DNA of 23,646 bases, from positions 1 through 23,646 of the forward strand of contig AWNW01000004.1 in assembly GCA_000493945.1 (NCBI GenBank), read 5' to 3'. A model generated the notes under the pieces. That model had not been told where the DNA came from, searched no databases, and saw nothing but the letters and a program-made list of their open reading frames with translations. The position numbers and the translations under genes are program-made. The DNA is from Candidatus Hydrogenedens terephthalaticus JGI OTU-1 (GTDB lineage: Bacteria; Hydrogenedentota; Hydrogenedentia; Hydrogenedentales; Hydrogenedentaceae). Positions 8,753 to 15,827 of this stretch are shown here, in pieces; the stretch's first letter is position 1, and each line of letters begins with the position of its first letter.

Positions 8753-8764
8753 TTTTTGTGAAAT

Positions 8765-9436
8765 ATGATGACGAATCGTGAAAAAATAAAAAAAAATCTG
8801 GAAGTCATTAAAGAAAAAATAGAGAATGCCCGAAAAAGAAGTGGCATTTCGGAACAGGAAATCACAATAGTTGCTGTTACAAAAACAGCAACTATAGAAG
8901 ATATGCAAATAGTATACGATTTAGGAATAAGGCATTTTGGAGAGAATAGAATTGAAATCGCTTTAGAAAAAATTAAAAATTCTCCTCCGGATACCCAGTG
9001 GCACATGATAGGAACTATACAAAGAAAGAAAATTCCTCTGATTCTTCAAAATTGCAAATTTATTGATTCTTTAGACAGAGTAGAGGTAGCAGAAACAATT
9101 CAAAAAAGAATAGGTAAAGATAATGAAGAAAAAATACCTGTTCTTATACAACTAAATGTTTCGGGAGAACAAACAAAGCATGGTTTCTCACCGAACGAGT
9201 TTGAAGAAATTTATGAAAAAATTAAAAATTTTGATACATTATATATTCGAGGTTTAATGACTATTGCTCCTATAAATGCAAGTGAGAAAATATTAAGACA
9301 GATTTTCAGTACATTGAGAAATATTGCAGAAAAGCACCGACTAAAAACACTTTCAATGGGTATGTCTGATGATTATGAAATAGCCATCGAAGAAGGCGCT
9401 ACAGAAATCCGTTTAGGTAGAGCAATATTCGGGTAA
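8765..9436 (+). CDS. yggS: YggS/PLPBP family pyridoxal phosphate homeostasis protein
   Basis: PLP-binding protein of the YggS/PROSC family, a single-domain TIM barrel related to alanine racemase that buffers free pyridoxal phosphate and affects amino- and keto-acid balance. Length is 223 residues, as usual. The PLP lysine sits in IVAVTKTAT near residue 40. Other signatures are FGENRI (residues 59-64), WHMIGTIQRKK (79-89), LNVSGEQTKHGF, and the C-terminal LSMGMSDDYEIAIEEGATEIRLGRAIFG. The conserved pattern usually reads HFIGxLQxxK; here it is HMIGTIQRKK. A second ATG follows the first immediately, so the start is uncertain by one codon. Confidence 0.93.
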   Translation: MMTNREKIKKNLEVIKEKIENARKRSGISEQEITIVAVTKTATIEDMQIVYDLGIRHFGENRIEIALEKIKNSPPDTQWHMIGTIQRKKIPLILQNCKFIDSLDRVEVAETIQKRIGKDNEEKIPVLIQLNVSGEQTKHGFSPNEFEEIYEKIKNFDTLYIRGLMTIAPINASEKILRQIFSTLRNIAEKHRLKTLSMGMSDDYEIAIEEGATEIRLGRAIFG

Positions 9437-9473
9437 AAGAATTATACAAATAACTTGTTATAGGAATATATAT

Positions 9474-10490
9474 ATGATAAAAGACTTAGAACAAATAAAG
9501 GAATTTGCTTTGCAGAAAATTAAAGAAGCGGAATCTACAGATATTTTAGAACAAATTCGAGTTGAATTTTTAGGGAAAAAAGGAAAAATAACAGAAGTAT
9601 TGAAAAAATTAGGTTCTTTACTTCCTGAGGAAAGACCTAAAGTCGGAAGTATTGCTAACGAAATTAAAGAAATAATAACCAATAATATACAGAAACAATA
9701 TCAGATTGTCTTAGAAAAGGAATTACAAAAGAAAATAGAAAAAGAGCAAATAGACATAACATTGCCCGGTAGGACATACGGCAATGGACATATGCATGTT
9801 ATTAATCAAGTAATGAATGAAATTACGGGTATTTTTATACAAATGGGTTTTCAAGTCGCTACGGGACCTGAAGTAGAAACAGAATATTATAACTTTGAAA
9901 GTTTAAATACCCCCGAAGACCATCCCGCCCGTGATGTCCATGATACATTCTATATTAAACCCGGAGTTGTATTAAGAACCCATACTTCTCCTGTACAGAT
10001 GCGAGTCATGGAAAAAACCAAACCTCCTGTCGCAGTAATTGTCCCGGGAAGAGTATATCGTGTTGATAATGATGCAAGTCACAGTCCCATGTTTAACCAG
10101 ATGGAGGGATTGTTAGTTGATGAAGATGTTACATTTGCAGACTTAAAAGGAACTTTAATGTATTTTGTCCATAAATTCTTCGGAGAAGATACTGCAGTCC
10201 GTTTTCGTCCCCATTATTTCCCTTTTACAGAACCTTCTGCTGAAATGGATATATCATGCACCGTTTGCAAAGGCAAGGGTTGTCGTGTATGCAAACATAG
10301 TGGTTGGCTTGAAATTTTGGGATGTGGAATGGTTCATCCCAAAGTTTTCCAGTATGCAGGTTATGATAATGAAAAATATCAAGGATATGCATTCGGCTTT
10401 GGTATAGACAGAATGGCTATGCTAAAGTTTGCTATCCCTTCAATAAACCTATTATTTGATAATAACTTAAAGTTTTTGGAGCAGTTCTAA
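9474..10490 (+). CDS. pheS: Phenylalanine--tRNA ligase alpha subunit
   Basis: Catalytic subunit of the alpha2beta2 phenylalanyl-tRNA synthetase, which charges tRNA-Phe. The 338 residues match the bacterial family. An N-terminal coiled-coil arm (about 1-90), used to contact tRNA, precedes the class II core. Motif 2 includes PGRVYRVDNDASHSPMFNQ, then FRPHYFPFTEPSAEMDI, a Cys-rich CTVCKGKGCRVCKHSGW insert as in many bacterial PheS, and motif 3 FGFGIDRMAML near the end. The ribosome site is weak (AGGA at 9462-9465). The gene is followed after one base by pheT. Confidence 0.97.
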   Translation: MIKDLEQIKEFALQKIKEAESTDILEQIRVEFLGKKGKITEVLKKLGSLLPEERPKVGSIANEIKEIITNNIQKQYQIVLEKELQKKIEKEQIDITLPGRTYGNGHMHVINQVMNEITGIFIQMGFQVATGPEVETEYYNFESLNTPEDHPARDVHDTFYIKPGVVLRTHTSPVQMRVMEKTKPPVAVIVPGRVYRVDNDASHSPMFNQMEGLLVDEDVTFADLKGTLMYFVHKFFGEDTAVRFRPHYFPFTEPSAEMDISCTVCKGKGCRVCKHSGWLEILGCGMVHPKVFQYAGYDNEKYQGYAFGFGIDRMAMLKFAIPSINLLFDNNLKFLEQF

Positions 10491-10491
10491 T

Positions 10492-12885
10492 ATGAAAATT
10501 TCATTAAATTGGTTAAAAGAATATTGTAATTTTTCTGTAAGTGTTAACGAATTGGCTGAAAGAATGACTATGTTAGGGCTCGAAATAGAATCTATTGAAG
10601 AACCCGGCAAGGAAATAGAAAATGTATTTGTAGGAAAAATTTTAGATATACAACCACATCCACAGGCAGATAAACTTGTTGTTTGCAAGACGGATATAGG
10701 GAAAGGAGAACCTCTACAAATTATATGCGGTGCAAAAAATATGAAGGTAGGAGATAAAGTCCCAACCGCTATAGATGGGGCAATACTTCCAGGGGGATTT
10801 AGAATTACACGAAGAAAAATGAGAGGAATTGAGTCCTTTGGCATGATGTGTTCAGGAGCCGAATTAAAAGTAGAAGAAGACTCAGAAGGATTGCTTATTT
10901 TACATCCAGATGCTCCTTTAGGGGAAGATATAAAAAAAGTTTTAGGTTTAGATGATGTAATTTTTGAGATAGAAATTACTCCAAATAGGGGAGACTGGGC
11001 AAGTTATATAGGTCTTGCACGCGAACTATCAGCATACTACGACATTCCTATAACTCTCCCACAAATAAAATTTTCTGAAATAGAAAAAACGGCATCTTCA
11101 ATATCCAGTGTTACTATTGATTGTCCCGATTTCTGTCCAAGATATGCAGGAAGGGTTATACAAAATGTCAAAATAGCACCTTCTCCTGATTGGTTGGCAC
11201 GGAAATTAATTAGTGCTGGTCAAAGACCTATTAACAATATCGTTGATATTACTAATTTTGTTTTACTTGAAACAGGTCATCCTCTCCATGCATTTGATTT
11301 CGATAAATTAAATGAAAATAGAATCGTTGTCCGTCTCGCAAAAGAAGGAGAACAAATCAGGACTTTGGATGGAGAACTCAGAACCTTAAACACAAGCCAG
11401 ATGGTTATAGCAGATGCTATTAAACCGCAAGCCCTGGCAGGAATTATGGGTGGAGCAGATAGCGAAGTGGATGATAACACCGTCAATGTGTTTTTAGAAA
11501 GTGCATATTTTGACCCGGTATCTATCCGCAGAACTGCCCGTTTTCATAATCTCCTAACAGAAGCAGCACAACATTTTCAAAGAGGTGCAGACCCCGAGAT
11601 GGTTACCTGGGCTATTGATAGGGCAACTTCTCTGATACAGGAATTAGCGGGAGGAAAAGTATTAAAAGGTATATTGGATGAATATCCTAAAAAGATACAA
11701 AGAAAAAATGTGAAACTCAGATATGAACGGACAAAAAAAAGAATAGGCATAGAAATTGATAAAGATTTTCAGAGAACAATAATACTGAAGTTGGGTTTTT
11801 CTGTTAAAGAGGAAAATGAAAAGGAAGTTGATTTTATCGTTCCATCATGGAGACACGATGTTTCTCTGGAAGAAGATTTGATTGAAGAAATTGCACGATT
11901 TTATGGTTATGATAAAATTCCAAATACTCTTCCTAAAATTAGGCAATCAGGTGCCGTTTTTGATACAGCATTTAAAAAAGTAAATGACATTAGAACTTTA
12001 CTTGTTCATAAAGGCTTAACAGAATGTTATTCCTGGACATTTTCTAATCCCGAAATTATGCAGCAGTTAAATTTTCCAGAAAATTACCTTAATATGGTAG
12101 TATTACAAAATCCATTATCAAAAAATTTATCAACTATGAGGACATCTATTATTCCTGACCTTTTAACAACTGCACAAAAAAATCATTTAGAAGATACAAT
12201 TTCTATTTTTGAAATAGGTCCTGTTTTTCTACCAACAGAACAAAATTTACTACCTGATGAACCTCAAAAATTAGGAATTTTATTATCAGGCTCTGCAAAT
12301 CCACGATTATGGTGTTATAATGACAGAAAACAGTTTGATTTCTTTGATTTAAAGGGAATTGTCGAAGATATCCTAAATGAATTATATATACCCTACAGAG
12401 TTGAAAAATCAGATTTTCCGCTATTTCATCCCGGGCAATCTATGAAAATTACAAACCAGAATGAAGAATTAGGGATTGTAGGTAAATTAAATCCTAAAAT
12501 TGCACATGAATTAGAAATAAATGAAAATACATACATCAGTGAACTTAACCTAAATAAAATATTATGTGTTACTCCAAAGAAAAAAATCTATAAAACAATA
12601 TCAGAATTTCCTTCAACTTCAAGAGATTTAGCAATTCTTGTAGATAGGTCACTTCCTGTGTCTGAAATCTTTTCTTCATTAAAATCAGTAGGGGAGGGGA
12701 TGTTACAAAAAATAGAGTTATTTGATGTCTATACAGGAGAACAGGTACCACATGATAAAAAAAGTGTTGCTTTAGGTTTTACTTTTTGTTCTAACGAGAA
12801 AACCCTTACCGATAATGAAATTGATTCTGTAATGAAAGAGATAATTAGCACCCTTCAAAAGAAATTTAACGCTCATATTAGGTAA
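10492..12885 (+). CDS. pheT: Phenylalanine--tRNA ligase beta subunit
   Basis: The 797-residue beta subunit is of normal length for bacteria. Domains in order: N-terminal unit, an EMAP-II-like tRNA-binding OB fold (about 40-150, with PHPQADKLVVCKTD and IICGAKN), the B3/B4 editing domain (about 210-390, with GGADSEVDD), the B5 DNA-binding-like domain (about 400-475, ending in PSWRHDVSLEEDLIEEIARFYGYDKIP), a catalytic-like core, and the C-terminal FDX-ACB anticodon-binding domain (about 700-797, starting ISEFPSTSRDLAILVD). The editing domain removes Tyr mischarged on tRNA-Phe. Its ribosome site GGAG lies in the end of pheS, so the two subunits are made together. No damage is seen. Confidence 0.97.
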   Translation: MKISLNWLKEYCNFSVSVNELAERMTMLGLEIESIEEPGKEIENVFVGKILDIQPHPQADKLVVCKTDIGKGEPLQIICGAKNMKVGDKVPTAIDGAILPGGFRITRRKMRGIESFGMMCSGAELKVEEDSEGLLILHPDAPLGEDIKKVLGLDDVIFEIEITPNRGDWASYIGLARELSAYYDIPITLPQIKFSEIEKTASSISSVTIDCPDFCPRYAGRVIQNVKIAPSPDWLARKLISAGQRPINNIVDITNFVLLETGHPLHAFDFDKLNENRIVVRLAKEGEQIRTLDGELRTLNTSQMVIADAIKPQALAGIMGGADSEVDDNTVNVFLESAYFDPVSIRRTARFHNLLTEAAQHFQRGADPEMVTWAIDRATSLIQELAGGKVLKGILDEYPKKIQRKNVKLRYERTKKRIGIEIDKDFQRTIILKLGFSVKEENEKEVDFIVPSWRHDVSLEEDLIEEIARFYGYDKIPNTLPKIRQSGAVFDTAFKKVNDIRTLLVHKGLTECYSWTFSNPEIMQQLNFPENYLNMVVLQNPLSKNLSTMRTSIIPDLLTTAQKNHLEDTISIFEIGPVFLPTEQNLLPDEPQKLGILLSGSANPRLWCYNDRKQFDFFDLKGIVEDILNELYIPYRVEKSDFPLFHPGQSMKITNQNEELGIVGKLNPKIAHELEINENTYISELNLNKILCVTPKKKIYKTISEFPSTSRDLAILVDRSLPVSEIFSSLKSVGEGMLQKIELFDVYTGEQVPHDKKSVALGFTFCSNEKTLTDNEIDSVMKEIISTLQKKFNAHIR

Positions 12886-12890
12886 TTTTT

Positions 12891-13184
12891 ATGGGATTGG
12901 ATGAAACAATTCATGAATTTAACCAATTTTGTAATAAATTAGAACATGTAATAGATTCATTTATAGATACTTATGACAATTTAGAAGAAAAATATAATGA
13001 TGTCCTCAAAAAATTTTGGTCTGCAAAGTCAGAAGTTGCCCTAATGCAATCAAATCTCAATCAATTAAAAAAAAATAAAGAAAAGAATAAAATATTGCTG
13101 GATTCTTCTAAAGAAATTATTGAAAAAATTGATAAAATAGAAGAAATAATTAAGAATTTAGAAATTGAGTTTTTAAATGAGTAA
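12891..13184 (+). CDS. Small coiled-coil protein, ZapB-like
   Basis: A 97-residue, highly charged, almost wholly helical protein. Heptad-like spacing of Leu/Ile runs from about residue 30 to the end (LEEKYNDVLKKFW, LNQLKKNK, IIEKIDKIEEIIKNLEIE). No membrane segment or enzyme motif is present. In several bacterial lineages a small ZapB-like coiled-coil gene sits between pheT and zapA, and here the stop overlaps the zapA start by eight bases, so a role as partner in Z-ring assembly is reasonable. Coiled coils give poor homology signals, so the name rests mainly on position. Confidence 0.6.
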   Translation: MGLDETIHEFNQFCNKLEHVIDSFIDTYDNLEEKYNDVLKKFWSAKSEVALMQSNLNQLKKNKEKNKILLDSSKEIIEKIDKIEEIIKNLEIEFLNE

Positions 13185-13506
13185 TGCCCACGATTTGATA
13201 AAAGTAAAAATAGCAAATACAGAAGTTGAAGTTCCGGTTTTTATTAATCAAGAAAAAACTTATGAAATTATAAAAAAAATAGAAAATAGAATGAACGAAT
13301 TAACAATGTATTATCAGGTTATAAAGACACAAACATTTGCTCTTAGAATTGCCTATGAGTGTTTGTTAGAACTTGAAAAAGAAAAAGAAAGAATAAAAGA
13401 GAGAGAGAATGAAATAGAAATACAATATAAAAGAGCCATGAAAAATTTAGAAAAAATAATACAGAAAATAAAGAACCGAATAGAAGAAGACCAATCCGGG
13501 GCATAA
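13177..13506 (+). CDS. zapA: Cell division protein ZapA
   Basis: A 109-residue protein with the ZapA layout: an N-terminal beta-rich head (KVKIANTEVEVPVFINQEKTY) that mimics the IxGxxYxI pattern, then a long C-terminal coiled coil with QTFALRIAYECLLELEKEKE, the region that forms the antiparallel dimer bundle. ZapA binds FtsZ at midcell and cross-links filaments. The ATG lies inside the end of the ZapB-like gene. The second half is unusually rich in Lys/Glu/Ile. Position after pheT is a known conserved linkage. It is the last gene of the plus-strand run. Confidence 0.8.
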   Translation: MSNAHDLIKVKIANTEVEVPVFINQEKTYEIIKKIENRMNELTMYYQVIKTQTFALRIAYECLLELEKEKERIKERENEIEIQYKRAMKNLEKIIQKIKNRIEEDQSGA

Positions 13507-13852
13507 TTTGGAATCAAAGCGAAAAAACAATAGATAAAAAAAAGTTAATATAATGTCTGATAATATATATTATGTTTCTAATATAACAAGTCTTTCATGC
13601 TCTTATAATCATATACCTATTTGTTGTATATAGTTTTTGTCAATATATCATATAACATTAATTGTTATTATATTAATATAAATGACTTATAATAAGTAAT
13701 TTATAAATATAACAATTCTTGTTATATTTATAAAATGGATGCTATGATGTTAAAAGGGGGATCTAATATCTTTAAAAGAATGGATATTTTATTTTTTCAT
13801 TAATTCTTGAACTAAATAGAGTAGGAAATCTCGATTATCCATTGTTAAGTAA
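13507..13852. other. Convergent, gene-free AT-rich spacer with palindromes
   Basis: These 346 bases between zapA and the converging minus-strand gene hold no supportable reading frame and no recognisable RNA gene. Base composition is markedly more AT-rich than the flanks. Palindromes include ATAATATATATTAT (13560-13573), ACTTATAATAAGT (13685-13697) and the 15-bp hairpin listed separately. The word TATAACA or its complement recurs near 13581, 13653, 13667, 13709 and 13720. The stretch probably ends transcription from both sides. A 6S RNA, which follows zapA in some bacteria, is not seen. Confidence 0.55.
13701..13733. terminator. Perfect 15-bp AT-only hairpin, possible bidirectional terminator
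   Basis: TTATAAATATAACAA (13701-13715) and TTGTTATATTTATAA (13719-13733) are exact reverse complements around the loop TTC. The site lies between the converging ends of zapA and the minus-strand operon, where a two-way terminator would be useful. It lacks G-C pairs at the stem base and has no clean U-run, so the terminator reading is tentative; it could instead be a protein-binding palindrome. Confidence 0.4.
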
Positions 13853-14899
13853 TTAAAGGTCCCCCCCCATTCTCGCAAAGGATTTATTAAAACGAAGATA
13901 ATACTCAGGTCTATCCATCGGTGGTTCTCCCTGAGACCAATCCCATTTTGATTCCTGTAAGTCAACTACAACGATAAAATGATTAGAAATGGGTTTCCCT
14001 TTTTGTATTGCGATATTCTGGGACATAGACAAAGATTTCTCAAAAACCATTGGAGACATTACCGCAGAACCTATACTCATATATACGCCATCTTCTAAAT
14101 TGGATACAGAATAAGCAAAAGTAAGAAAATCTCTCTGAGCTGTTTTACCAATAGCAGAACAGCAATTCATAGGGTGTGTATAAATAATATCATGTCCAAT
14201 CATAGGATGGGCTGTAAAAGGAATGTGATGACGAAATGCACATGCTTGCAAACCAAACTTTTTAAAAGGATGTTTTACAGGTAAAAAGCCTTCTTTAATA
14301 GAAAATTCGTTGATTTTTTGAAGTAAATCACATATTGAAGAACAAAGTTCTGGATTTTTTTCTAAATTATCATTTATTTTATTTAATAATTCATCTTTTG
14401 ATGGGATATAAAGTCCCTCATTTTCAACAAAAGAACCAACAGATTCCCCATATCCTTTACCTTCAAAGGCTCCAACTACTAATGATAAATTAAGATAAAA
14501 TCCGGTCTCTTCCCAGATACCAAACTCTCCCCTACTTACATTCGTTCTGACATCTTCACTACTATGACCCTGATAGCTGAATTCCCAATCATGGATAATC
14601 CCTGCACCGTTCGTGGCTAAATGTGTAATCCATTTATTTTCAATCAGCCACATAATTACCGGGGCTAAACCATTTTTAATTGAATGAGCACCAAAAACAA
14701 GCATGCGAGAACGATTTTTTTCTTTTGCAATAACCAATCTTTCAATAGTCTGCGATAAAATCTTTTTTGAGAGGTCGTTTAATTGGATTTTGGGTTTATC
14801 AGTAGGATAAACGGCATCTTTTTCTATATAAACCTTATCCTTTCTTTGACTTAAAGGCTTAAATTTTATCTTAAAACGGTCAAAATATGGGTATGGCAT
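13853..14899 (-). CDS. Conserved protein resembling deoxyhypusine synthase fold
   Basis: A 348-residue soluble protein. Residues 70-80 GAHSIKNGLAP, 92-104 THLATNGAGIIHD, 113-117 SSEDV and 126-132 FGIWEET resemble the NAD-binding regions of deoxyhypusine synthase (compare its TTAGGVEED-type motif) and of a bacterial family usually left unnamed or called deoxyhypusine-synthase-like. A later block has HHIPFTAHPMIGHDIIYTHPMN (split: HHIPFTAHPMIGHD, IIYTHPMN) and a C-terminal IGSAVMSPMVFEKSLSM. An NAD-dependent role is likely, but the substrate is unknown, and bacteria lack the eIF5A target of true deoxyhypusine synthase. An AGGA site precedes the ATG. It is third in the alaS run, 25 bases after the phosphodiesterase gene. 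Its last codons contain a run of eight C/G. Confidence 0.6.
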   Translation of the reverse strand: MPYPYFDRFKIKFKPLSQRKDKVYIEKDAVYPTDKPKIQLNDLSKKILSQTIERLVIAKEKNRSRMLVFGAHSIKNGLAPVIMWLIENKWITHLATNGAGIIHDWEFSYQGHSSEDVRTNVSRGEFGIWEETGFYLNLSLVVGAFEGKGYGESVGSFVENEGLYIPSKDELLNKINDNLEKNPELCSSICDLLQKINEFSIKEGFLPVKHPFKKFGLQACAFRHHIPFTAHPMIGHDIIYTHPMNCCSAIGKTAQRDFLTFAYSVSNLEDGVYMSIGSAVMSPMVFEKSLSMSQNIAIQKGKPISNHFIVVVDLQESKWDWSQGEPPMDRPEYYLRFNKSFARMGGDL

Positions 14900-14924
14900 A
14901 ATTTTATCCTATACTTTAAAATCT

Positions 14925-15827
14925 TTAATGATTTACCATAGATAAGATTTGAGATGTGTTACTATCTTTTCCTTGATCGTCTATGATTAAAGGTTTCGTC
15001 CCATAATTCTTTAAAACATCGAAACATAAGTCCACATTATCTGTTAATATATAATCAACCCCTGCTTCTGCTAATTTTTTTATCGTTTCCGGGTCTTGTG
15101 CACTAAAAAAGTTTACTTTTATCCCATGCTGATGGGCTAATTCTATATCTTCTTTAAGATTATCCAATCCCTGTGTGATACTAATTTGTACATACGAAAC
15201 TTTGAGCCTTATACCTCTCTCTATGAAATTTCGCCTTTTTTCTAATCCTTCAGGAAGTAAACAAATTTTCATTTCAGGGACTTTTTCACGCAATACTTCC
15301 ACTTGTTTTTCATTATTACAAGCAATGAAGCACCGCCCCATTTGTCCTGTTTCTTTTAATGTTTTTGCTACCACTTCTGTTACAAATTCATCTCCATAAA
15401 CATGAACATTACAAAGAATACCATAAGGAATAGTAGTTATTACCTCATATAAAGATGGGATTTTTGTTCCTGCAAATGAATCACTAAACCATTTTCCTGC
15501 ATCCAATTTATATATCTCTTCACTAATAAGGTCTTGAACTTTACCTTTACCATTGGTTGTTCTATCTACTTTTTCATCATGCATAATGACCAGATGTCCA
15601 TCTTTCGTCATTCGCACATCAAATTCAATCATGTGTACCCCCTTTTTTACAGCAGATTGAAATGCAGGCAAAGTATTTTCCGGGGCATTCTTCACATCTC
15701 CCCTATGTGCACAAACATAGGTCTCACCCAAACATGTATATGAAACAAAAAATAGATAAAATCCCAGAAAAACAAAAAAATTAACTTTTATCTGCTTTAT
15801 TAAACATCTTAATAATATTGGGTACAT
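14925..15827 (-). CDS. Exported glycerophosphodiester phosphodiesterase
   Basis: GDPD-family enzyme of 300 residues that hydrolyses glycerophosphodiesters to glycerol-3-phosphate and an alcohol. Catalytic residues are all present: H41-R42 in CAHRGD, E50-N51 in APENT, E68 and D70 in IEFDVR, H83-D84 in IMHDEKVDRTTNG. An N-terminal signal (basic residues to 14, hydrophobic 15-33) implies export, with ETYVCAHRGD starting the mature part. The barrel ends in GVDYILTDNVDLC. The ATG at 15827 lies 47 bases inside the end of alaS and has GAGG nine bases upstream. No ATG, GTG or TTG closer to the alaS stop keeps the signal peptide, so the overlap looks real and suggests coupled translation. Confidence 0.9.
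   Translation of the reverse strand: MYPILLRCLIKQIKVNFFVFLGFYLFFVSYTCLGETYVCAHRGDVKNAPENTLPAFQSAVKKGVHMIEFDVRMTKDGHLVIMHDEKVDRTTNGKGKVQDLISEEIYKLDAGKWFSDSFAGTKIPSLYEVITTIPYGILCNVHVYGDEFVTEVVAKTLKETGQMGRCFIACNNEKQVEVLREKVPEMKICLLPEGLEKRRNFIERGIRLKVSYVQISITQGLDNLKEDIELAHQHGIKVNFFSAQDPETIKKLAEAGVDYILTDNVDLCFDVLKNYGTKPLIIDDQGKDSNTSQILSMVNH

Noticed and set aside
8545..9006. 153-codon minus-strand frame across the TPR-like gene and yggS junction
   Set aside because: It crosses two well-supported plus-strand genes and its protein is low-complexity Phe/Ser-rich, as expected for an antisense frame of Lys/Glu-rich genes.
13507..13852. 6S RNA gene downstream of zapA, as in many proteobacteria
   Set aside because: The spacer is almost all A/T and shows no long G-C-containing stem with a central bubble, as 6S RNA requires.
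13507..13852. Replication origin because of AT richness
   Set aside because: Only one imperfect DnaA-box-like word (TTATCCATT near 13835) is present and no dnaA, dnaN or gidA gene is near.
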